This document shows positions 58,348 to 64,000 of a DNA stretch of 64,000 nucleotides, piece by piece. Location of the stretch: the NCBI GenBank assembly GCA_963770545.1, contig CAVYQF010000032.1:1-64000 (forward strand). Direction: 5' to 3'. Positions within the stretch are counted from its first letter, which is position 1. Each line of letters begins with the position of its first letter. Below the pieces are notes generated by a model. It was not told the DNA's origin and searched no databases. It saw only the letters and a program-made list of their open reading frames with translations. The position numbers and the translations under genes are program-made. The DNA is from RYN-230 sp963770545 (GTDB lineage: Bacteria; Actinomycetota; Actinomycetes; Streptosporangiales; Streptosporangiaceae).

Positions 58348-58968
58348 CTACCGAGCTTCCGCGTTGTTCTGCGGTACAGAGATGAGTTCCCCCGCCTGCA
58401 GCGGCCGGCTGAGGGTGTTGCCCGCGGGAGCCAGCGGGCACGCCCAGGCTGGGTCGTAGGCGCACGACGGGTTATAGGCGAAGTTGAAGTCGAGAATCAG
58501 CCGGCCATCGTCGCCGCCCAGATCCGCGCCCTTGACCGTGTCGATCAGGTACCGGCCCCCGCCGTAGGTGGTCACCCCGGCAGTGGCGTCCTTCACCGGG
58601 ACGAACACACCCCCGCCGTAGGAGCCCAGCCACCACACATCCAGATCACCGTATCCGGGCAGATGTGCACGTCCGATGCGGTCAAACGGGACGATCCCGT
58701 CCGGACTGGTGGCGAGGTCCATGTGCCTGGGTGGCACGTCGGTGTCCACGACGACGTCGAAGCGCAGCCGCGGATCGTAGGCCGCGACCGGCGCGCCCGG
58801 GTAACCAGCGCGCTGCGGGCGGGGGACAGGTGAGTCGGGATGGGTGCGGAGCAGGTCGTCACGGGTCTTACGCCAATGATCGTGCGCGGCCCTGATGTCC
58901 GGCTCCGCGCGGACCTCCGCATACAGCCGGGCCACCCTGCGACGCCAGTCGAGCAATGTCAGCGACAT
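58348..58968 (-). CDS. DUF1684 family protein
   Basis: This 206-residue protein has the DUF1684 signature. It opens LLDWRRRVARLYAEVRAEPD and HDHWRKTRDDLLRTHPDSP, then GGGRYLIDTVKGADL, DGRLILDFNFAYNPSCAYDPAWACPLAP and a closing AGELIS. Function is unknown. The Cys in SCAYDP and WACPLAP and the PxSCxYDPxWxCPL pattern are the family's invariant core. The ATG at 58968 follows GGAGGTGC. Confidence 0.9.
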   Translation of the reverse strand: MSLTLLDWRRRVARLYAEVRAEPDIRAAHDHWRKTRDDLLRTHPDSPVPRPQRAGYPGAPVAAYDPRLRFDVVVDTDVPPRHMDLATSPDGIVPFDRIGRAHLPGYGDLDVWWLGSYGGGVFVPVKDATAGVTTYGGGRYLIDTVKGADLGGDDGRLILDFNFAYNPSCAYDPAWACPLAPAGNTLSRPLQAGELISVPQNNAEAR

Positions 58969-59111
58969 GCCAGCACCTCCCGTAGTCCCGACCGTATCCG
59001 GACCGGCCGGCACCGCCCGGGACCCTGCCCGGGTAGCAGAGGATTGACGTGACCACTAGGGGCGCGAATCATTAACCGCGCATCGGCCTCTGCGGCGAGG
59101 GAGAGATCATC

Positions 59112-61094
59112 GTGGGTACCCGGATCAGGCGCTCGCTGGCGTTAGCCGCAGCCGCGGCCGCCTCGCTGACCATGCTGGCAGGCGCCGGCGTCCCGTCCCC
59201 AGCGCAGGCGCAGGTAGGTGCCGTCGGCGACCTACCGGTCAATGTCTGGATCACCACCGCCAACGGGCAGCAGAAGCTGACTCAGCAGGCTCCGGTGTCG
59301 TTCAGCGCCAGCCCGCCCGCCAACCTGACCGTCACGGTTGATCCCACCCGCACCTTCCAGGCCATGACCGGTTTCGGTGGCTCACTCACCGACTCCTCGG
59401 CGGCCGTGCTCGACTCGCTCTCGCCGTCCGCGCGCGACGCGGCCATGCATCTCCTGTTCGACCCGGCGACCGGAGACGGCCTGGACTTCCTCCGGCAGCC
59501 GATCGGCGCGTCTGACTTCGTCGCGGCGCAGGACTACACCTACGACGACCTGCCGCCCGGCCAGACCGATTACCTCCAGCGGCACTTCTCCATCGCCCAC
59601 GACGAGGCGCAGATCCTGCCGCTGCTGCGGGAAGCGGAGCGGCTCAATCCGAGGCTCACCATCATGGCCACTCCGTGGAGCCCGCCCGCCTGGATGAAGA
59701 CCAGCGATTCGCTGATCGGGGGCCGCCTGATCGACGACCCGAAGATCTACTTCTCCTACGCGCTGTACCTGCTGAAGTTCGTGCAGGCCTACCGGGCCCA
59801 GGGCGTGCACGTCGACTTCATCAGCGTGCAGAACGAGCCGCAGAACCGCACGCCCGGCACCTACCCGGGCACCGACATGCCCTCGGTCCAGGAGGAGAAG
59901 GTCATCGGTGATCTCGGCCCCATGCTGCGCGCCGCCGGGCTGCCCACCAAGATCCTCGCTTATGACCACAACTGGGCCGAGCATCCCAACGACATCGCCT
60001 CCACCCCGCCGGACGAAACCGCCGACACCAACGACTACCCCCAGCGGGTGCTCTCGTCCCCGGCGGCGCGCTGGGTATCCGGCGTCGCCTACCACTGTTA
60101 CTACGGCGACCCCAGCGCCATGACCGCACTACACGAGCAGTTTCCGGGCCAGCCCTTCTACCAGACCGAGTGCTCGGGCAGCCAGTCGGCGGTCCCGGCG
60201 GACACGTTCTCTGACACGCTCAAGTGGGACGCACGCAACCTCGAGATCGGCTCGACCCGGAACTGGGCCAAGACGGTCGTCAACTGGAACCTCGCCCTCG
60301 ACCCCAGCGGCGGCCCCCATGTGGGTGGCTGCGGAACCTGCACCGGCATCGTGACGGTCGGCCCCGGCGACACCGTGACCCCCAACGCCGAGTACTACGC
60401 CCTGGGGCAGCTCAGCCGGTTCGTCCAGCCCGGGGCGGTGCGGATCGCCAGCACCTCCTTCGGCACCACCGGCTGGAACGGCCAGATCATGGACGTGGCC
60501 TTCGTCAACCCCGACGGGTCAACCGTCCTGGTCGTGCACAACGAGAACGACAACCCGCAGAGCTTCTCGGTCAGCGAGAACGGTCAGAGCTTCTCTAACG
60601 CCCTCCCGGGGGACTCCCTGGCTACATTCGTCTGGGCCCGCCCGCCCGGCCCCCCGCTGGCGGTCCGGGCGCTGAGCCCATCCGGCTGGCAGGCGACCGC
60701 GGTGCCGGCCGGGCCGGCCGATCCGTGCTGCACCGGCGATGTGGCCAGCAACGCCGTGGACGACGACGCCTCCACCCGGTACTCCACCGGTACATCGCAG
60801 GCTCCTGGCCAGTACCTGCAGGTGGACCTCGGCCAGCCTGAACCGGTGACCAGGTTGGTGCTGGATACCGGGGCCAGCACCGGCGACTACCCGGCCGGGT
60901 ATTCGGTCACGGTCAGCACGGACGGCACGAACTGGACCGCCCCGGTGGCCACCGGGGCCGGATCGGGCCAGATCACCTCGATCAACCTGGACGGCAGGCC
61001 AGTCCGCTACGTCCGCGTCACGCTGACCGCGTCCAGCGGCAGCTGGTGGAGCGTCGCCGACGTCCGGGCGTACGTCCGGGGCCGTCCCCGGTAG
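59112..61094 (+). CDS. secreted GH30 glucosylceramidase-like beta-glucosidase with CBM32 module
   Basis: This 660-residue exoenzyme has a signal peptide (residues 1-33). The GH30 barrel follows: FQAMTGFGGSLTDSSA, then ATPWSPPAWMKTSDSL, FISVQNEPQNRTPGTYPG with the acid/base Glu, and PFYQTECSGSQSAV with the nucleophile Glu. A C-terminal F5/8-type (CBM32) module occupies about residues 520-655 (NAVDDDASTRYSTGTSQAPGQYLQVDLGQPEPV). It hydrolyses beta-glucosidic bonds of glucans or glycolipids. The start is GTG with GAGGGAGAG upstream. It is monocistronic. Confidence 0.93.
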   Translation: MGTRIRRSLALAAAAAASLTMLAGAGVPSPAQAQVGAVGDLPVNVWITTANGQQKLTQQAPVSFSASPPANLTVTVDPTRTFQAMTGFGGSLTDSSAAVLDSLSPSARDAAMHLLFDPATGDGLDFLRQPIGASDFVAAQDYTYDDLPPGQTDYLQRHFSIAHDEAQILPLLREAERLNPRLTIMATPWSPPAWMKTSDSLIGGRLIDDPKIYFSYALYLLKFVQAYRAQGVHVDFISVQNEPQNRTPGTYPGTDMPSVQEEKVIGDLGPMLRAAGLPTKILAYDHNWAEHPNDIASTPPDETADTNDYPQRVLSSPAARWVSGVAYHCYYGDPSAMTALHEQFPGQPFYQTECSGSQSAVPADTFSDTLKWDARNLEIGSTRNWAKTVVNWNLALDPSGGPHVGGCGTCTGIVTVGPGDTVTPNAEYYALGQLSRFVQPGAVRIASTSFGTTGWNGQIMDVAFVNPDGSTVLVVHNENDNPQSFSVSENGQSFSNALPGDSLATFVWARPPGPPLAVRALSPSGWQATAVPAGPADPCCTGDVASNAVDDDASTRYSTGTSQAPGQYLQVDLGQPEPVTRLVLDTGASTGDYPAGYSVTVSTDGTNWTAPVATGAGSGQITSINLDGRPVRYVRVTLTASSGSWWSVADVRAYVRGRPR

Positions 61095-61111
61095 CGGGGT
61101 ACAGCGCTCGT

Positions 61112-61628
61112 TTATCCAGCCCGTGCGCCGGGCGGGGCGCCGTCCGGCTGGCCGCCTGGTTCCGCGTTCTCGAACACCAGGAGCCAGGCGACGTTCACGC
61201 CCACGAACACCACGACGGTCAGCAGCACGGCCGCGATGCGCTCCGGCGCGATGGGGAAGCTCAGCTGGCCGACGACGTGCGGGTGGATGGCCAGGATCAC
61301 GATCACGACATAGGCGGCAATCGTCGCTAGGTAGGCGGCCCGGCCAACCTTGCCCGCTGCGGGCGCGCGCAGCGCGATCAGGGCGACGATCCCGCCTCCC
61401 GCGGCGACGCCGAGCGATACCCGCCAGAGCCCGCCGCTGCCCGGATTGACCAGGACCAGCAGGGCCGCCAATCCAGGCAGCGAGAAATGGGTTGAACACG
61501 GCCAGGGCCTGCCGCTGGTGCAGCGGACTTCCCCGCCACTCGGCCTGATGAGTCACCGCGGCCACCAGCCACAAGCCCAGCAGCGTGAAACTTACCGCGG
61601 ACAGCGGGATGTAGAACTCTGCGAGCAT
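61112..61628 (-). pseudogene. four-helix membrane protein with a frameshift
   Basis: The first frame has MLAEFYIPLSAVSFTLLGLWLVAAV and QAEWRGSPLHQRQALAV. After an extra T in a TTT run near 61480 the second frame continues FSLPGLAALLVLVNP and GGIVALIALRAPAAG. It ends AYLATIAAYVVIVILAI and AAVLLTVVVFVGVNVAWLLVF. Together they give about four hydrophobic helices. The family is not recognised. Removal of one T would make a continuous roughly 170-residue protein. Confidence 0.7.
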
Positions 61629-61866
61629 GGTCCCCCCGGTGAACATCTCGCGATCACGCCGCCGAGGTCACCATCAGCCAGGCAATCGCTCCGTCATGCT
61701 ACGAGGGCGCGCGCGACACGCTGACCTCGGCCTCACGGTCCGCGAACCCGACCCCGGTCAGGGGTTCAGCGCACGCTCGGCATGCTCCCAGGATGCCAGG
61801 CACCGGCCGCCACGCGCTGTCGCGGCGCCCGGCTCGCCGGAACCGGGCGCCGCGTCCTCAGCGTCG

Positions 61867-62382
61867 TCACGTTTGCCGGGTGAGCTGGGCTGAGAAGGAC
61901 AGGTCCACGAACCTGCGGACCAGGAAGCCGGGTACCCGGATGCCGGCGTCGCGCAGATCCAGCCGGGCCGTGCCGGTCACCAGCAGCTGGGCCTCGGCCG
62001 GAAGGTTGTCCAGCGTGGCCTCGATGCTCAGGGGGGCTTCAGATCGGCGCACGCGAAGCACCGCATCGGCGCGCCACCTCTCGGCGGAGACGTCGATGCC
62101 GTCCGCGGCGGCCTCCATGAGGGGGGAGGTCTCGGCATCCAGGAAACGCCGGCCGCGCAGGTCGGCGTCGCGCCGGACGTTCCCGGTGTCGATAGAGGCG
62201 GGATCGAGGGTGGCCTGGAACCGGCGGGGCTGCCCGTCCGGCCCAACCTCGAGGGTCCCGCCCGTCACCGCGATCGTTCCGCGCACCGTCTGCCCGAACA
62301 TGTGACGCGCCGCGAACGCGGCCTGGGTCCGGGTGAGATCGGCGGTCCAGATCCCGGCGCCAACCGAGGTCATCGTGGTCAT
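61867..62382 (-). CDS. YceI-like lipid-binding protein
   Basis: This 171-residue beta-barrel lipocalin-like protein is of the YceI family. It opens SVGAGIWTADLTRTQAAFAARHMFGQTVRGTIAVTGGTLEV. The middle has FQATLDPASIDTGNVRRDADLRGRRFLDAETSP. No signal peptide is seen, unlike E. coli YceI, so it may be cytosolic. It overlaps the gene before it (62379-62382, ATGA) and is translated with it. Confidence 0.88.
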   Translation of the reverse strand: MTTMTSVGAGIWTADLTRTQAAFAARHMFGQTVRGTIAVTGGTLEVGPDGQPRRFQATLDPASIDTGNVRRDADLRGRRFLDAETSPLMEAAADGIDVSAERWRADAVLRVRRSEAPLSIEATLDNLPAEAQLLVTGTARLDLRDAGIRVPGFLVRRFVDLSFSAQLTRQT

Positions 62383-62927
62383 GACCGGCTCCCTTCGGGG
62401 ATCGGCAGGTCGGCGTGGACCAGCCGGTAGAAGCTGATCCGGTCGGGGCCACCCAGGAACGCCGGGTCCTCTCCGGGCAGCAGGTCGGTGGACATGATGG
62501 CCTGGGACGCCGCGTCGAAGACGTCCAGGCTCTCGGCTAGGACCGCCACCAGGTAGGCGTTGTCCGCGGCCCGCATCCGCATCACCGAGACGATCCCGGC
62601 GATACCCTGGGTAGCCGGGCCCAGACGGCCCTCCGCGGCCCGTTGCTCGGCGGCGGCCCACTCCTCGCTGCGGGGACCGGAAAACTCTACGACCTGCAGG
62701 TACGTGGCCGGCCCGGCACTGCGGCCGGAGCGGGTCTCGATCAGGTGATACCGGCCGGGTCCGGTCTCGGGCCACCCGACCAGCATGATTCCGTCGCCGG
62801 GGACCAGAGGCCGCCCGATCAGTGCCCCGAGGGGGTCCCCGGCGGCGTAGGCGCTGGCGAGCGCATCGTCCACCCATCCGGTCTCGACCGGGTGGGTGCT
62901 GGGCTCTGTGTGTACTGAGATATCCAT
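62379..62927 (-). CDS. hypothetical protein coupled to YceI
   Basis: This 182-residue protein has no recognised family. Visible elements are HPVETGWVDDALASAYAAGDP, MLVGWPETGPGRYHLIET, VVEFSGPRSEEWAAAEQRA, GIAGIVSVMRMRAADNAYLVAVL and GGPDRISFYRLVHADLP. The ATG at 62927 is the natural start; the frame is open upstream to 63131 through the 13-bp repeats but without similarity. The overlap with yceI implies a joint function. Confidence 0.7.
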   Translation of the reverse strand: MDISVHTEPSTHPVETGWVDDALASAYAAGDPLGALIGRPLVPGDGIMLVGWPETGPGRYHLIETRSGRSAGPATYLQVVEFSGPRSEEWAAAEQRAAEGRLGPATQGIAGIVSVMRMRAADNAYLVAVLAESLDVFDAASQAIMSTDLLPGEDPAFLGGPDRISFYRLVHADLPIPEGSRS

Positions 62928-62970
62928 GCCTGCCAGCGTCGTATCCGGGCCCGGCCGGCACATCCGTGCC

Positions 62971-63035
62971 GGTACTGAAGTGCGGCACTGAACCGCGGCA
63001 CTGAACCGCGGCACTGAGGCGCGGCACTGAATAAC
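62971..63035. repeat. 13-bp direct tandem repeat, five units, between divergent genes
   Basis: Units with consensus GGCACTGAACCGC start at 62971, 62984, 62997, 63010 and 63023. Units 2 and 3 are identical; 1, 4 and 5 carry two to four changes. The array is 44 nt from the hypothetical gene start and 28 nt from the LAL regulator start. It resembles a multi-site regulator binding array. Confidence 0.88.
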
Positions 63036-63062
63036 GTGGCCAGGCTGCGCCATACTGGGGAC

Positions 63063-64000
63063 GTGTCCGCCGCCGCGCCGGGTGCCGTGTTCGTCGGCCG
63101 GGAGCGAGAACTCGACGTCCTGGCCGCCCATCCGGCCGCCCCGGATCGGTCATCCAGTGGCGTCCTGCTCATCAGCGGCCCGGCCGGCGTCGGCAAGACC
63201 ACCCTGGTCGACCAGGCGGTCCGCGTCTCCACGGCTCCGCCCGTCGTCCGCGGGTACTGCCCCGCGGAACCCGCGCCACCGCTGTGGCCCTGGCGCGCCG
63301 CGCTCAGGCGGGCCGGGGTCAGGCGGACCGGAGCCGGAATCACCGATGAACCCGACATCGAGCCGGCCGCGGCCGCCTCTGCCCGGTTCGCTGCGCTGGC
63401 GCAGATGAGCGACGCGCTGATCGCGGCCGGCCCGCTGACGGTGGTGCTTGAGGACCTGCACTGGGCGGACGCCGCGTCGCTGGACCTGCTGGCCCAGGTC
63501 GGAGCGGCCCCGGGCGGCGCCCGCGTTACCGTCATCGGCACGGTCCGGTCGCCCGCGCCGCAGGAAGTTGACCTCCGCCTGGCCGGCCTGGGCCGGTACG
63601 GCGCGGTGACGCTCCCGCTGGTGCCCTTCACCCCCGATGAGGTCGCCGAACTGGTCGAACCCGGCCTGGTCTCCGACGTGTACCAGCGCACCGGCGGTCT
63701 GCCCCTGCTGGTGGCGGCCGTGCGGGCCGGGTATGGGTCAGCCGATCTGGCCGTGGTCGTCGGTGGCCTGCTGGCCGCCCTGGCCCCGTCTCAGCGCGAG
63801 GTCATCGAGACGGCCGCGGTCCTCGGCGAAGTCGTCGACGATCACCTGCTGGCCGCCGCCGTCGCCGGCGGCCGCAGGGCCGCGGCGGCCGGCCCGGCCG
63901 CGTGGCACGACGACGGCGTCGCGAATGCGCTCGCCTCGGCGTGGCACAACGGCCTGCTGGTGGTCAACGACGCCACCCGGCGCTACCGCTTCGCCCACGC
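63063..64000 (+). CDS. LAL-type AAA-ATPase regulator, N-terminal part (runs off the right edge)
   Basis: A GTG at 63063 (CATACT lies 12 nt upstream) opens a frame that continues to the window end. It has FVGRERELDVLAAHPAAP, Walker A GPAGVGKTTLVDQAV, Walker B TVVLEDLHWADAAS and EDLHWADAASLDLLAQVG, and the sensor block LAALAPSQREVIETAAVL. This is the STAND/MalT-like ATPase domain of LAL regulators; the LuxR-type HTH should lie beyond the edge. It probably binds the 13-bp repeats upstream. The ORF is missing from simple start-to-stop lists only because it has no stop in the window. Confidence 0.85.
   Translation, partial: MSAAAPGAVFVGRERELDVLAAHPAAPDRSSSGVLLISGPAGVGKTTLVDQAVRVSTAPPVVRGYCPAEPAPPLWPWRAALRRAGVRRTGAGITDEPDIEPAAAASARFAALAQMSDALIAAGPLTVVLEDLHWADAASLDLLAQVGAAPGGARVTVIGTVRSPAPQEVDLRLAGLGRYGAVTLPLVPFTPDEVAELVEPGLVSDVYQRTGGLPLLVAAVRAGYGSADLAVVVGGLLAALAPSQREVIETAAVLGEVVDDHLLAAAVAGGRRAAAAGPAAWHDDGVANALASAWHNGLLVVNDATRRYRFAH

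Overview
The window is GC-rich throughout and carries many hallmarks of a soil Actinomycetota genome. These include a WhiB-type protein, an IdeR/DmdR-type iron regulator with a matching iron box, large AAA-LuxR (LAL) regulators, an ECF sigma factor, a deazaflavin/F420-type nitroreductase and a luciferase-like (LLM) oxidoreductase, many VOC/glyoxalase proteins, GTG/TTG starts, and several genes whose start codon lies 12-13 nt after a TANNNT box (probably leaderless). I see no rRNA, tRNA, CRISPR array, transposase, phage gene or plasmid origin. It reads as an accessory chromosomal stretch of mostly short one- to three-gene units. The genus cannot be fixed from sequence reading alone.

Layout. 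1-9.7 kb: start of an MFS exporter (runs off the left edge), a cupin, a Rossmann-like conserved protein, remnants of VOC, O-methyltransferase and amidohydrolase genes, an LLM oxidoreductase, an aldo/keto reductase, LarE, a DDN-type protein, DUF1801, a VOC-AraC-VOC cassette with a duplicated promoter/operator, and an SMP-30 lactonase. 9.7-16.8 kb: an ECF sigma factor overlapping a VOC protein with an extra N-terminal segment, broken WhiB, dehydrogenase and phosphotransferase genes, a lactate-oxidase-like FMN enzyme and a threonine dehydratase-like PLP enzyme. 16.9-30 kb: an ArsR-like regulator, an orphan oligopeptide-type binding lipoprotein (TTG start), a WYL regulator divergent from a hydrolase, a large secreted phosphoesterase/beta-propeller protein, DUF998, an Ntn amidase, an AhpD-like protein, a GT1 glycosyltransferase and an NTF2-like protein. 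30-40.5 kb: a lipoprotein, a yybP-ykoY (Mn2+) riboswitch in front of a GDT1/TMEM165 transporter, two translationally coupled Rieske proteins, an iron-box/IdeR unit, an enoyl-CoA hydratase, a GH79-like glycosidase, a DUF6325-LuxR fusion, a cold-shock protein and an SDR. 40.5-52 kb: a LAL regulator interrupted by two frameshifts in identical G6 runs, DUF4242, GNAT, PhzF, SDR, a flavin disulfide reductase, VOC, a cytosolic HtrA-like protease divergent from a Zn-ribbon HxlR regulator across a 28-bp perfect palindrome, and an aldehyde dehydrogenase. 52-64 kb: an arylsulfatase divergent from its probable formylglycine-generating enzyme, a secreted GH54-ricin arabinofuranosidase with a LacI-type operator, a Phd/VapC toxin-antitoxin pair, DUF1684, a secreted GH30-CBM32 glucosidase, a frameshifted membrane protein, a YceI protein with a partner, and a second LAL regulator running off the right edge.

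Themes. Secreted carbohydrate enzymes (GH30, GH54, probably GH79, plus a GH5 remnant) and the sulfatase/FGE pair point to scavenging of plant or glycoconjugate polymers. Metal and redox sensing recurs (Mn riboswitch, IdeR box, Rieske, WhiB). About a dozen genes are truncated or frameshifted, so the region is either decaying or contains homopolymer errors: three breaks are repaired by adding one G to a G run. No single, clearly new multi-gene defence or biosynthetic system was found. The most unusual items are the sigma factor/VOC fusion pair, the DUF6325-LuxR fusion, the repeat-defined operators and the double-G6 LAL gene.
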